From Salvator merianae (lineage: Eukaryota > Chordata > Lepidosauria > Squamata > Teiidae), in NCBI GenBank assembly GCA_003586115.2, contig QVOM02000057.1:8090861-8154860 (forward strand): DNA of 64,000 nt. Reading direction: 5' to 3'. Shown piece by piece: positions 1-13,100 of this stretch. Positions within the stretch are counted from its first letter, which is position 1, and each line of letters opens with the position of its first letter. Below the pieces are notes generated by a model, which did no database searches, was not told the origin of the DNA, and saw only the letters and a list, made by a program, of their open reading frames with translations. Made by a program: the position numbers and the translations under genes.

Positions 1-880
1 TGAAACAGGAAGTCATAGACTTATTCAAGAATGCCAGAGCATAGAAGTGGTGGATGGAGAAACAATGGGCGGCTTTCTGCCCTCCCTCGCTTGGGTTAAC
101 ATTAGGGTTAGGTTCCTTAGCCTGGGCCAGGTTTGCCCTCACTACAAGTTCAGGAGATGATTCCAGAGCAGCCTGATTATACTTGCATAGGGAAGGACCT
201 GCTTGGGCCAAATTCCTCCTCTCTCTGGGCTCTTTCATCCATTTTCCACTTTGCTTGTGTTTCTTGCAGTATATAATCTCAGACAAGTCCCTCCCCTCAG
301 GCTTACAATCTAAAGAGACAAGACACAAAAGGAAAAGGGTCTGGGTGGGAAGAGGGACACTCCGGCAGCAACAGAGTTCTTGTAGCGGCCAAAGATTTTT
401 GGGTTGTGACATATCTGCAGCCTGCAGCTTTCCCACCTAGTTGCAAAGTCTGAGGGTTGCTTTCCACAGCTGGAGGAATGCAGCCCTGCCTTATCAGAGT
501 CGCAAGCAGTTAACAAATGAGTTAAATACAAGATCCGGTTTGAAGGAGGCCAGGGGATCAGATGGGCACTTAACCCCCCCCCATCTTATTCACGCATAGC
601 AAAGTAATTAATGGGCACCCTCCCCCAGCAGTCCTGGAATTATGTGTCACTCAAGCAAGACCTGTGGCTGTTCTTTCATGCACTAACTCCTGCTAACTCA
701 CTCCTGGAATCTTGGTATATTGGGGAAGAGTCTTAGGACCTCTGGTGTTTCTCTCTTGAACCTAGACCCCATATGTGGCTGTTAAGCTGGAGAAGAACCT
801 ACGCAGGCCTCTTTGGAGGGCAGTAGCCCTGGAATGTACAAGGTGATGCTGGCCCTTCCCTCTACAAGGCAGGAGTGTGC

Positions 881-921
<41 letters not shown>

Positions 922-3900
922 GAGTCTGGGGCAAAGCTGAGCCTCGTTCTGCTCTCTGCAGCTCCAGAACTCAGCTGGTGTTTTCTCCAAGCCACAAAAG
1001 TGGTGCTTCTGCACTCTGTGGGTCTGGCGGAGGCACACGGCGTTGCCTTTTCTTGTTCTGCCTGCCTGCCTGTGGGAACTTGCCCCTCACTTCCAGAAGG
1101 GAAAGGACCACACAGAGGAGCACAGCTTGACTCTCCTGGCCAGACAGTTGAGGCCTGTAATTAGGGGGTGGAGATCTTGTGTTTACGGTGATAAGCTAAA
1201 AACTTGCATGGTATAAATTAATACCTGCTGGAAATCTCACATTGACACTCTTCCTATTTCCCTCCCGCCTTTCTAAATCTTCCTCATATTCATGGGGCCT
1301 GTTATGTTGGACATAGGGGCAAGAACAATGCAGCAGTTTCTATTTAGAAGCTTGTGGTAGGTGACACTCGTAACCCCAGAAGTGTGCTGGAAAGGGATGA
1401 CACTAATTTCATCTCTGCAAACAAACCTGCCTTCAGAAGAGCTAAGGGTTAGCTAAGTACCAAGCAGCCTTTTGTATGTTGAAGAGTTGCACCTCCCATC
1501 ACCCAGAGAGGCTACTGGGAAGCAGTGGTGGTGGTGGGAAACAACAGTAGCTTGACAGAACTATTGTGCCATTAAAAGACATCTGCACAGCACTTTAGAT
1601 TTGACTGGGGCTGTGCAGGAGCATCGGTTTCTGTGAAAGCCCTTCAATCTGAGCTGAATGTCCCACCAAAGCTCTAGTTAGTTAACTTTCCGTAACTTAA
1701 AACAGAATTGAGCTCTTTTCGAGAGCTTTCTGTATAATCTTTCCACCTGCACTCACCTTGGCATTGGTCTTGTTTCCACAGGTATAGAAGACACTTTGAA
1801 GGGGCATCCGAGTTTCCCTATCTCAACAGCACCCTCCACAACATGAAGGTGCTTGAAGGGACTTGGATGTCTCTTGATGGCACAAAAAGTTCAGTGTTCA
1901 AAGAATGGTTCTGAGAATGGGACGGCCAAGAAGTTCCTCTGTATGCATGCTAGGTGACTTCCAACAACAAGGCCTCAGTGATGGCAGAGCAGCAGGCAAC
2001 CCCTTTGCTAAGACCAGCCTGGGCTGTGATACGTTCTGCCAAATAAACTGGCTTTGCCTGTGCTCCTCTGAATTCGAAGTAGGAAAGATAGGCCTGGGGT
2101 GGAGGGGGGGAGGCTGCCAGCAGAACCAAAGCAGAATCGCCTCCAGAGTTGAACTTCCTTCTCCCAGTAGTCTCCATTCTGTCCTTACCTCTCCATTCTG
2201 CAAAAAGTCAGTATTTATTTCTTTTAAAAGTTACTGAGTTGGCTTCAACATTTCAAAGATCCTTGAGAAGGGAACCCACGAGTCACTTTCCCCTTCCCTG
2301 CTTCCTGTATCCTTATGCTAGGGCCAGACATCAACCTTCTTGCTGCACTCCACCCAAGAAGCAGGTGGGCCCAAGTCCCAACATGCCTGCCCTCCAACTT
2401 CTCCTTGCTTCTTCTGCCTTCCTTCAGCTTTTATGGATGCCTGTGTACTCTGGGATCTGGACAAAGGCTGAAGGGTGGGGGACTGCCAAATCCAGAGAAG
2501 CAGCAAAAGGCAAAGTTTGGGCAAGGTAGAGGAATTATTTTGTGCAGTGTAAAGCCTTACTTGTCGCCTTACAAGTTTGGCCTTGGACTAGATCTGCAAG
2601 GAAATGGCAACTGGGGGAGGAGGAGGAGCTGGAGGTGTGGGAGAAGCTCTCCTCCAAGAGTTGTGGATATTTAGCGAAGGGGACAGCAAGCCATTAAAGT
2701 TAAAGGGACAAAAAGAGGAGAGGGGCAGGGCTGGTGGAGCTTTTGTGTCTGGCCCAGGCAATTAAATCTGAAGGTTTACAATTCAGGTTATATAAATGGC
2801 CAGTCGTTAAAAATGTTTTATGCCTCTGGAAATTAGAACCAGCCAGCCTGGCTCCATCTTTCGGGCAGATGGCAGACGAGCAGCCTTTTGTAATGAGAGG
2901 AAGGGGCGCCAAGGCTGGTCCTTCGTCCCCCCTCCCTTCTTGATGAAACTTTTTGAAGAAGGGGTCAGTAGCTCCATACATTCCTATCAAGCCAGTAGCC
3001 ATGGGCTGCCAAGCCATGACAGAGGGCCTTTGGTTGAGGCCTATAGGCGATCCACCCTTTGAGCCTCTGTGTTTAAACGGCCTACCAACCTCCTGTTCCT
3101 GTGGGTGCTATCCTGGATTCCCCCAAAGGACGTTGCGTGCAAGGTGGGCACTATGCCTTGTGCAGACAGCGTTCCACAGCATCAGTCAATGTCTCTGGGC
3201 TGCCTCTCCTTGAAAGTATCCCAGCCAGGGATAGCTGCTCCTGCTGAATTTGGCTAGAAGTACTGAAAAGGAATTGGGTGCTCAGAAGTCACTTTTTGAA
3301 GCTGCTCTTTGCAAGTCTTGGGTTCCTCCTCCCATACTGTGGTGTTAGGGCTCAGGGTCTTTGGTCGACTGTTCCTTGGCATAAACTTAAAAAGTATCCT
3401 GGGGTTTGTGCTGACTGCCATGTCCTTCGGGGGCTACTTCGCTGCTCCTTGCAGAAGACAGGACCCAACAGCTCTCTCCCCCATCGAGAGGGCTTCAGGA
3501 AAACCCAAATCTAGGGTTTCTCTTTTTAATTACCACAGTGGCTCATATTTCTGTCCTCACAGCAGTGGGAGGTCTTGAAGAGTGCCTTGTGTCTGCTGCT
3601 TTGTGTGATCCAGTTTGTGCCTGTCTCCTTCACAGTGTTGGAGCCACGATGACCTTAGCAAAGAAAGAGAACTGGCCCTTTGAATCTGGATTTTGGCTGC
3701 AGGGCATGGGAGGGGGCATCACCTTTTTCTTATTTTCTGCAGCATAACTTGTTCTAATTGAAAAAATCTGTTGCTGCTATCAACAGAGCCTGAGAAAAGG
3801 TCCCAGTGCTATTTTAATAATCACATTAAGATGTGGGAATTACATCCCCTTCAAGGCCCAGGAAGACCGACACCTCCAGCTGAGCCTTTATGGTACCTTT

Positions 3901-4261
3901 TCCTCTTCAGACCTTTGATCCGATGAGCAGAGATTATAGGCAGATACAAATCAGAAGTGGGTTAGTGGGTGGTTGAACCACCACCTCAGAGTGTGCAAAA
4001 TCAATCAGCTTGATTATCTTCACTAATTTTGTTCTCCCTGCAAAGATAGTGGGTTTGTCTGCACAGGCTCTTAGCAATTATCTTGGTGGTGGCAACGGCG
4101 GTCACCAACCCAGCTCTACTATCCCCAATACTGAGAAACAAAGCTTCACACAGATGAGAATTTTGCAAGGAAACAGTCAGAGACAAAATCCTTAGAATGT
4201 GTTTCAAAAGTTGATTTTTGAAATTATACATGCATTTCCCCCCACTGTGAGTTTAGTTCTC
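1..4261. other. Intergenic sequence, no gene recognised
   Basis: I see no coding exon here on either strand. The short open frames lack family motifs and splice context. The stretch holds one dinucleotide microsatellite (listed separately), a two-unit telomere-like motif near 104, and otherwise mixed sequence that looks unique. It ends where the CR1 element begins. Confidence 0.55.
875..921. repeat. (GT)n microsatellite
   Basis: This is an almost uninterrupted GT dinucleotide run of about 23 units, with one GC interruption near its left end. It is a simple repeat expected to be polymorphic in length. The valine/cysteine and threonine/histidine runs it gives in translation are artefacts. Confidence 0.97.
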
Positions 4262-6302
4262 ATGGACTGAACTACCTATATGATGGACTCCTTGCAAGAG
4301 ATGGGCTGCATCTTACAAAGACAGAAGAACACATATTTGGCAGGAGACTTGCTACACTCATCAGGAGAGCTTTAAACTAGGGCGAAAGAGGAAGGGAAGT
4401 AAACGGCCAGAGAAAAATTTACAGCTAATGAACACAGATGATGATCTTGCTAACAGAAGTAGAAGGAAGGAACAAAGACAAACAGCTTGGAAGGAAACTA
4501 GAGGAATCAAGCCTGTAGGAGATATTTCTCACAAACTAAGATGTTTCTGTACCAATGCACATGGGAAACAAACAAGGAGAACTGGAAATCCTAACAGAGG
4601 AAAATAAATACGATGTCATGGGCACAACTGAAACTTGGTGGGATGATACACATGATTGGAACACAGAGATCAAAGACTACAACTTATTTAAAAAAACAGG
4701 CTTAACAAAAGGGGGGGAGAAGGTGTTGCATTGTATGTAAGGAAAGCATATACCTCTGTGGAGATTATCTTTCAGATAATGGAAGCCCTGTAGAAACTGT
4801 TTGGGTGAAAGTACAAGGAGAGAGCAACACAAAGGATATTATGGTAGGAGTTTATTGTAGGACCCCCTGGACAAACAGAAGATATGGATTAAAAAAACAA
4901 AAACAAAAAAACCCCAGAAGATATGGATGAACTTTTTCTACATCAGATGGCCAAGCTCTCAGGAAGACAAAACATAGCGATTATGGGAGATTTTAACTAT
5001 CCGGACATTTGTTGGGAATCTCTCTCAGGCAAAAGTCATGGGTCCAATAAATTCTTATCCTCTCTTGCAGATAACTTCATCTGCCAAAAGATGGAGGAAA
5101 AAACAAGGGGGTCTGCTATCTTGGACCTAATCCTTACCAACAGGGAGGAAATGGTTGAGGAAGTAAGGGTGACTGGGACCCTGGGAGGCAGTGACCACGC
5201 TATCATTGAATTTTGGATAGCAAAGGGAGAAAGACCCGAGAAGACTCAGACTTCAAGGTTGGACTTCAGAAGAGCATATTTAGATGGACTCAGAAGGAAG
5301 GTAGGGAGGGATTGGAAGACTGTCTCGAGTGGGGTACCGCAAGGCTCTGTCTTGGGCCCATTGCTGTTCAACATTTTTATAAACGATCTGGATGAAGGTG
5401 TCGAGGGGACGCTGATCAAATTTGCAGATGACACAAAGCTAGGAGGGGTTGCTAACACTAGGGAGGAGAAGGAGAGGATTCAAAAGATTTGGACAAGCTT
5501 GAACAGTGGGCTGAAACTAACAGAATGACATTTAACAGGGAGAAATGCAAAGTTTTACATCTGGGTAAGAAAAATGACAATATCCAATACAGAATGGGAG
5601 GAATCTTGCTGAGAAGCAGCACATGTGAAAAGGATCTGGGTGTACTAGTAGATCACAGATTAAACATGAGTCAACAGTGTGATGCAGCTGCAAAAAAGGC
5701 AACCATCATCCTGGAGTGCATCAAGAGGAGCATAGAGTCTAAATCACAAGAAGTAATTATCCCTCTTTACTCTACCTTGGTCAGACCTCATCTGGAATAT
5801 TGTGTCCAGTTCTGGGCACCCCAATTTAAAAAAGGCATTGACAAACTGGAACAAGATCAGAGAAGGGCATCCAAAATGGTGAGTGGTCTGCAAACCATGT
5901 CCTATGAGGAATGGTTAAAGTATCTAGGAATGTTTAGCCTGCAGAAGAGAAGACTGAGAGGAGACATGATAGCTGTTTTCAAGTATCTGAAGGGCTGTCA
6001 CAGTGCAGAAGGATTGGCCCTATTCTCAGTTGCACAAGAAGGAAGGACTAGAAACAATGGGATGAAACTTCAAGGGAGTAGATACAGGCTAGATATTAGG
6101 AAAAACTTTCTGACCGTAAGGGCAATCAGTCAATGGAACAGGTTGCCACAGGAGAGGTGGTGGGCTCTCCTTCCACTGGAGATCTTCAAGGAAAGGCTGG
6201 ACAGATATCTGTCTGGGATGCTTTAGTGAATCCTGCATTGAGCAGGGGGTTGGACTCGATGACCCTGGAGGTCCCTTCCAACTCTGTGATTCTATGATTC
6301 TG
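4262..6302 (+). mobile_element. CR1-type LINE, 3' portion with large internal deletion
   Basis: This is a non-LTR retrotransposon of the CR1 clade. The left part has the CR1 lead-in (a pyrimidine-poor leader followed by an APE-type endonuclease reading frame). The middle has the reverse transcriptase motifs SGVPQGSVLGP and FADD. The right end finishes with the typical CR1 3' block (GGTCCCTTCCAACTCTGTGA and a repeated ATTCTATG-like octamer). The coding part is split over three frames, so the copy is dead. The endonuclease joins almost directly to the palm motif, so the fingers and first part of the palm are missing. Related shorter 3' ends occur at 27.2 kb and 38.0 kb. Confidence 0.92.
4555..6226 (+). 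pseudogene. CR1 ORF2 remnant (endonuclease + reverse transcriptase)
   Basis: Three reading-frame blocks together look like a CR1 ORF2 product. Block one (4555-4740) has the endonuclease motif TTETWWDD. Block two (4923-5528) carries the endonuclease motifs GDFNYPD and LILTNR and the SDHAI motif near its middle, then passes into RT with SGVPQGSVLGPLLFNIFIND and FADDTKL. Block three (5489-6226) is the RT C-terminal region (VRPHLEYCVQFW, RWLPQ-like NRLPQ) ending in a stop. Frame changes separate the blocks. The stretch that should hold the AFDTV-type RT motif A is gone. It cannot make a working protein. It is not a host gene. Confidence 0.9.
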
Positions 6303-7009
6303 TCTCTTAGCTCAATGTGAGCTACCCAATTTGTGCCTATCTGGGGAAAAGGAAAGTGCCATGAATGGGGATGAGGCAGGTTCAGTGAGGGGAGAAGGCA
6401 CATCTGCCCTTCCTTCCTTCCTGCCGCCACCACAGTTGCATTTGCACAGGCCCAGCAATGTCCCATAGTCAACCCCTTTCCCCAGCTGCATGCTGTGATG
6501 CAGTGAATATTGGCCCCACCCGCATCACCCCTGTAGCCTAGTCTGCCATGTGCACAACACATGGGGCTGGCTGAGGGGAGAGGGTGGCTGTCTTGTTCCG
6601 CTGTAACCCAGCTTGTGTGCAGACATGGGGAGGGTCACTGTGTCCCCAAAGCACCCAGGATCACTTGCCATTCACGACAAACTGGTATCCTGAGAGCTGG
6701 GAGGATCCCCTGAAGCCACCTGGTCCACCGCCTGCTCTATACAGGAACCCAAACCAAAGCATCTCCAGGAGGTCATTGTCCAGGTTTTCCTTGAATACAT
6801 TCGACAAGGGAGTGGTCACCCCTTCTCTGAGTCAGCACTTGCACCCCTGAACTGCCCTAACTGTAATGACTATTTTCTTTGCTGTTTTGCTGGAATCTGC
6901 CACTTCATCCTGTGAATTTTGTGTCCTGCCTCCCGGGATGACAGAGAACAGGTCATGACACAGCTCTGTGATGTCCCTTCAGGGACTGCAAGAAGGTTCA
7001 GCTCTTCTG
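6303..7009. other. Short intergenic spacer between two CR1 remnants
   Basis: There are no recognisable genes or repeats. The open frames in both strands are short and carry no family signature. Confidence 0.5.
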
Positions 7010-7480
7010 CTCCTCCTAGGTTTTCTCAATACACCTCATTCTCTCTGACTCTCCTCTTAGAACTCCAGTCTATTCCCAGGCTTTGGAAGCTTTCTCTGAA
7101 CCTCTTCCAGTTTGTCTAAACCCTTCTTAAAATCAGCACTCAAGGTGAGTCTGATCAACACCACATAGAATGATTGAACTATGATTTATTCTTTAGGCAA
7201 TTAAGTGCATTACTGACTAGTGTTCAGATTGTGGCCAGCTAACATTCCCTCATCTTTTCCACACATATTGATGTCAAGCTGTACCTCTCCCATCCTTTAT
7301 CTCTGCATTTGATTCTTTTGTCTTAAATAAGCCCTTCCCAATTGTCTTGCTTCAATTTCATTCTGCTGTTTTCAGCCCAGCTCTGTATCTTACCAAGATC
7401 GTGTTGAATTTGAATTTTGCCAACTATTTGCTGTCCCGGTTTTGTGCTGAGTGCCAATTTAGTAAGAATTCTCCATTTTG
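7010..7480 (-). mobile_element. Old CR1 LINE fragment, antisense
   Basis: Read on the minus strand, this resembles the RT C-terminal region of CR1. A decayed form of the HLEYCVQFW region lies around 7090-7170. A decayed form of the region with the WAENSRMKFN-type motif lies around 7330-7420. It is much more diverged than the 4.26-6.30 kb copy, with no open frame left, so it is an older and independent insertion in the opposite orientation. Confidence 0.7.
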
Positions 7481-9298
7481 CTGAAGGCACGCAGAGTCTG
7501 ACTTGAAGTAATGTAGCTTCCTCTGTTCTTCCCTGCAGTTTGTGCAGCTTTGTTGCCCGATAAATGTCTTTGAATAGCCCCGAGAATCACAGCTCCTTCG
7601 CACTGCGCTCCCAGAGCTGCATAGGGTTGCCTGGGAGAGGCTGGTCCCTGCAGTCTTCTTTCACCCACACGCTGTGTCCTGCTCAGCATGCAAAGGAGAC
7701 CTCCAAACTGGAGGAGGCATGGATGGTTGGTGCCAAAAGGAAGCAACCTTGGCTGTGCAGCTGGGCTAGAGAAAGATTTGTCCAGGTGGTCATTTGCCCT
7801 CCTGGCTCCCTGCTCCCATGAACAGGGGAAAAACATGCCCGAAGAGCGGATGCCATTTTCAGACGTATCAGCTTCTGCCCTACTGGCTCCTTCCACCAGA
7901 CCTGGGCACAGTCACAGAGCTGACCAGTGGATTTCTGTTCTTTCCTCCCAAATCAGGGCTGCCTCATCAACTCTGTGGCTGGCCTGCTCCTGCCAGCCAG
8001 AGACTCGTCCTCTGGTGGGAAGTTGAAGCAGAAGAACTCTTTCTGTATTGCCAGACTGCATCTGCCTGAGCATCTGCTTTGGCACTGCACTTCTATGAAA
8101 CGGTGAAACAAAACAGCCCCATGATATCCAGAGGAAGGCAGTGGAATGAGAATGAGTGGAGAAAAACATTTCTTGAACCAGGCAGGTAATTTTTTCCATA
8201 TGTTGGTGCCTGTTTCCTATCCTCATGGCCAGAAGCTCTTTTGTCTTTCTCTGCTGCTTTCTGAGCATTAACATGAAATCAAAGGTACCAGCAAAGCCTG
8301 AGCAAGGCAGCTGATGACTTTTAAATTTAGACTGGCTGTGCCACAGTGGCAATCTGTCTGGCCCACGTCGGCTTCACTTAGAAGAGCAGAGGGGCCTTGT
8401 GTGAGCAGGTTGCTCCTGAACTTGATCTGGATGTCTGATTGCAAGACTGGGCATGGATGGCTCTTACACAAAGGCTGCCTCCCCTGCAGGGAGTGAATGG
8501 GGTGAAACGCATATGGGGCTGTTCCTGGTTTGCTTTTGACTCTCATGCCAATACCACAACTGAAGTAGTTCCCTGCCAGATCTGCCTCTGTGCCTACCCA
8601 GCCCAGCTTTGCCAAACAGAACTTACAGGGAGTTAAGCTGGTGATCTTGCCCTCCTTTAAGAGATGTTTCTGGACACTGGGTGCAGGATTTTTCTGTTGC
8701 CCCTTCTGCATCTCTACAATGCAGCTGGGCTCTTGGGCTTCCTGCCCCCTTGTGAACTTGCCCTTGAGGCCCCTCATCAACCTGCGTGGGCCAGGCAGAA
8801 GTCCAGGCTCTCCCACTTACAAAAGCCCCATCCGTTGCCAAAAATTGTTTCCTGACACATCCTGGGTTGCCAGAGGCTGTACTCACCCTGTCCACCTCCT
8901 GAAGAAAAAGCCCTCTGCAGAGAGCACTCAAGATGTTGCCCACAGCGTCACTGCAGCCACAAAGGCCATCAGGCTCCACTTCCTGTTCCATCTTCCAGAT
9001 CAAGGTGTCTCTGGCAGGTGCCCTGGTCTGCCTCTGCTACACTTTTCCACATCCAGTGTGGGAAGTGGTTCAACTGCTGGACTGTAAGAAGCTTTACAGC
9101 TATAACTTACAACTCATTGTATGTTAATTGCATTCTTCTGTGTCCTGCTTTGGGAGACGTTAGAAAGCTGGTCATGACCCTTTTCTCAAATACTGGAAGA
9201 GAGCAATTGTAGCTCTGCAGGTTCCAGATTTTGTTTGCATCATCTTCCTGGAAGACGGCCATGACCACGGTTTCTGCCCTGGTGCTGGGTCCTTGGAG
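7481..9298. other. Intergenic sequence, no gene recognised
   Basis: Several frames of 120-180 codons are open on both strands around 7.9-9.1 kb, but none shows a recognisable domain, and overlapping frames are open on both strands, as expected of GC-moderate non-coding DNA. I call no gene here. Confidence 0.45.
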
Positions 9299-10186
9299 TC
9301 ACCCTGAACTAAGTTTGAATTGGGATTGTCTACTTTTATCATACTCTGCCTTGGTCTTTTCCGGGTCTTGTTTTCTCAGTGTCTCTTTATGAACCCAGGT
9401 GTTGTGACCCAGATTGTCTCTGCTGCCCTGAACCTCCTCCAGTTCGTGCTCCTTCCCTTTAACTACAGAACCTTTTTGACACTCTAGGTTTAAAAAGGTA
9501 CCCAGGGTAAGTTTGGCCACCTTTCCTTTGACATCCATCTCCACCAGCTGTTCAGCCTGGATTAAGCTAGACCAGGCTTTCAGATGTTCCCAGGCACCTG
9601 TGCTTTGGACATACATTTGCCAGCCTGCTGGCATGGGGAAAACAGCCACTTGGATACTCTGCCATCACCATGCCTTTTGTTTTGAACAAAAACAGTTTCG
9701 TTGTTGCTTCTCTAGTCCACGCTTTCCAGCTCTCTTCTGCAGCCATGCTCTCCAGTACCCTCCACTGTGTCTCTTCCTGCCTACTAGCTGAGAGGAACTC
9801 CAGGGCTCTGCAGAAGTTCTGCCGAATTCCCTCACTGGCATCAGTTAGTGCAACAAACTCACTTGATGCAGTTCAATTTGCACATCAAGATCCTGGCGCT
9901 CATAGCATGCAGACTGACACGCATGTTCAGACTCTCAGTGTCCCACGGTCGTCCTTTGCTGCTCAACGCTTTCAGCCCATCCAGGGGAAATAGATCCTGT
10001 GAGGGCTTCAGAATACACTGACTTGTTGGGAGACTCCATTTCCACATCCAGCTGTACAGACAGAGGCCAGGATGCTTGTTGTGCTGCCCATCCTGGCTTC
10101 TGAAAAGAAGCTTTGCCTGGGCCTGCTGCCGGGAGGGAGCGGACCACACACTCCCTGACTTGGCTAGGGAGTGGCTCTTTCCACAC
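9299..10186 (-). pseudogene. Degenerate coding-like stretch, unidentified
   Basis: On the minus strand two long open blocks (10186-9935 and 9649-9299) share one frame. The region between reads like protein when allowed to change frame: a charged, helix-like stretch with motifs such as RQEETQWRVLESM and TDASEGIRQNF, then IQAEQLVEMDVKGKV, and a lysine/glutamate-rich end. Composition suggests an alpha-helical or coiled-coil protein. In-frame stops and at least two frame changes break it, and I see no convincing splice sites. I do not recognise the family. It may be a decayed gene or retrocopy, or chance. Confidence 0.25.
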
Positions 10187-13100
10187 TAAAGCTTATGATA
10201 GCCCAGCAAATGGATTTTGCACATGGCCCTTCCCGTCCCTACTGGCTCTTCCTAGAGCCTGTAGTTGCTGGGAAGCCATGGGCATCGTCAAACGCTTCCC
10301 TCTTTCATGACCAGGTTAGGGGCAGGTGGGGCTGGGCACAGGCAGGCATCCAGAGGTTCGCAGACTGGACATGTCAGCAGCTGACTTTCCTGCAGGCACA
10401 TGCCCAGGGCACAAGCAGGGTGTAAGCTGCACAGGATTTGCTAGTTAAATAGCCCAAAGAAGCCCACACGGCGTGTTGGTCTTTGGAAACTCAGGCTGAA
10501 GCAGAGCCTGTTTTGTTTCCTTCTGGCTTCTGACTCCTAGAACGTCCTCTGTGCTGGGAATTTGGGGCAATCGGCCCTGCTCTGTCCAGAAGAGCTCCCT
10601 TTCAGCAGCCTGGCCATCTCTCCCAACAAGCACAAGAGCAGAAACTTTGAGGGAAGAGGCGCAGCCCGGTTGCTGGTAGGGTGGCTGGCTGCATGTGTTT
10701 TCTGCCTCTCCCAAACAGTTCGCTTCCAGTAATGAGGAAGAGAGGGTTTTCTGCAGCTGTTGAGGAACATGGAGAATGTGGCTGGCGACTAGTGGCCGGG
10801 GTGCACCACTAACTGGCAAGGGTGGGGAGGAAGCCCTGGGGAGAGGAGGAGTTCAGGCATTTGCAGGATCGGGAGGAAGGGAAGGACACAGCGGAGCAGA
10901 GCTCTGGGGTAGGATCAGAGCAGCCCCTCTTCTTCAGCCACAAGAAGTGCAGGGGAAACTGGCCAAGTTTTTCTTCTTGCACGGGGTGGATGCTGTTGAC
11001 GTTTTCTCCTTTGCTGCTCAGAGGCTCTAAGTATACAGTGTGTTGAAACTGGGGCTGGCTGGACTATGTCTGCCAATCCTACACTCGCCTCCTCCCTCCT
11101 CTCCCTCCCTGATGGCTCCTTGGCTGGCCTCACGACGGACGCTGTCCTTTCGCTTCCAGGATTTTGACAAAGTGTGCTGCGCTGTAGGTAAGGTTATGTC
11201 AGCACTATTCTCTTATAAATCCCTGTCCTTAGAGAATTAGAATTTCGCAGTATTTATAATACACACACACACCCCTCAGGCAAGCTGACTTTTAAACTGT
11301 CTCTGCCCAGAAACTTGGAAGCTGACACGGGTGAGGGAAGGATCACACGAAAGGAAAGATTAACCTTGACTCTCTCCCCAAATGTTATTAAAAACAAGAG
11401 TCAGCTTGATATTTTAAAGGAATAATTCTATAGAGCTGATGAATACTGACTCCAGTAAAAGGAAGAGGCTCTTCTCTGTTCCTGCTCTTAGATTTGTTCA
11501 AAGATGGAGCAGTTGGCTCCAGATCTTGACTAAGTCGGCTCTCACAAGTGTAGGCCCCCCATCAAGTTCTGCCTCTTGAGCAAACACTTCAGCATCCCCA
11601 CAGAAATATCCACATAATAAGATTGTGTAACAATCTGGATGGGTAAGCTGGTCAGACTTGGCATCATTCAGGCCAAAATTATGTTTTTGGTCTTATCCTA
11701 TAGAGCCTCTTTTATCACTTCTATAGCATAAAATGACTTTGCTTCGATTTGTGGCCAGAAAAAAAGGAGTTCAGTAATTTAGCTAACAGGTAGGACCAAG
11801 AAATCTTCACAGCAAATGCAGGATTGAGGTCTGTCTAGATCCAGGATTTAAGATGTGTTCTGGGGAGGTGTCATGCCAAGACTCTTAAGTGCTTGGAACC
11901 CAGAAGGAGGCTGTGCCCAAGGTAGGAGCATTATGGTTGCAGGACAGCCAAGACCAAGGGTCACCCTAGACCACAAGATCTTGGGGTGTCAGGAAGAGGG
12001 GGCTCTGGAGAGGCCTAGGAAAGCTCCTGTCAAAGGATGCCTTTAGCAGCCCTGACTGCACTACAATCTTATGAGATATGTGGCGATCAATACTTGTATA
12101 AATGGAGTGACAGTTACAGCTGTCTTCAAAATGTCCAAAAGCTGCTATTGGTGTCTTGCACCTGGCTTAGGATGGCTGCCCACTGGACAGGTTTGCCAAC
12201 AAAGCTTTGGCTAGAGGTGTACGTTTCTGTCCTATCCCTTCTGCTGCTAAATGTAAAGGGACTCTCGGGGAAATTCCTTTACGCTGGGACTAGCCAACTT
12301 TGGATTCCCAAAACTGTCTGGAGCCTTTCAGTGATAGCCATTTAAGGGCACAGTATGGTTACTGGAAGGCAAGCAGTGGCTTGAAAATCAGAGAGACACC
12401 CCCCCACCCTGCCATCCAGAAGATGACTGCCTTGCCCCTGAACGCCCCCCACCTAATTCCTGGAGGATTATGCCCATGGGGAGGTGGCCTCCTCTGTCAC
12501 TAATTGCCTAGTCATGCATTACCTGATTGTGGTGAGGGGAAGGACATCAGCTAGACAGAGTGGTGAATGTCTCAAAGCTTACAAGGAGGGACCTGGGCCT
12601 TCCCTCTGCAGGAAAGAGGATGGAGTCTCTGCTAAACCATTGAGAAACTTAGGAATTCTCTCTTCTTTTCCCTTCATACGCACTCCCTGCTTCGGAAGTT
12701 TGGAACAGTGAAGCTGAATCAAGAATGCAAACAATGACAGACTGCTCTCCAAATTCATGGCCCACCCCGAACGTACCTTTTTCCTGAAACCCTAATGACT
12801 TGAGACCTGAGGATGGGACATTTGTGGCACAGCAAGAGGGTACAGCGTTGTCCCCTTCTTGCCTCAGTTTGGCAAGCATTGGCACAAGCCCAAAGTCAAC
12901 GACCAAGAGGGCCTAATTCTTCCAAATTTCTCTCTTTTTAAACTCCAGCATTAGCAGTTAATCTTCTTACATGGCCCTAGGTACAGAGCCAAAGTAAACT
13001 GTGCACGACAGGATGAAATATTTTTGTTCATTTTCCTGTGAAGGAGCGATGTCAGATCTGAGAAACTCTTACATGTTAATTATGCTCTAACTGCAAGGCA

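Noticed and set aside
101..120. Telomere-like TTAGGGTTAG motif
   Set aside because: Less than two full TTAGGG units; expected by chance in 64 kb.
8268..9087. Overlapping long frames on both strands at 8.3-9.1 kb
   Set aside because: No motif, composition unlike known proteins, both strands open in the same place.
11141..11192. Mini-exon candidate flanked by TTCCAG and GTAAGG
   Set aside because: Only 28 bases with an in-frame stop possibility and no neighbour exons to join; splice-like motifs of this kind arise often by chance.
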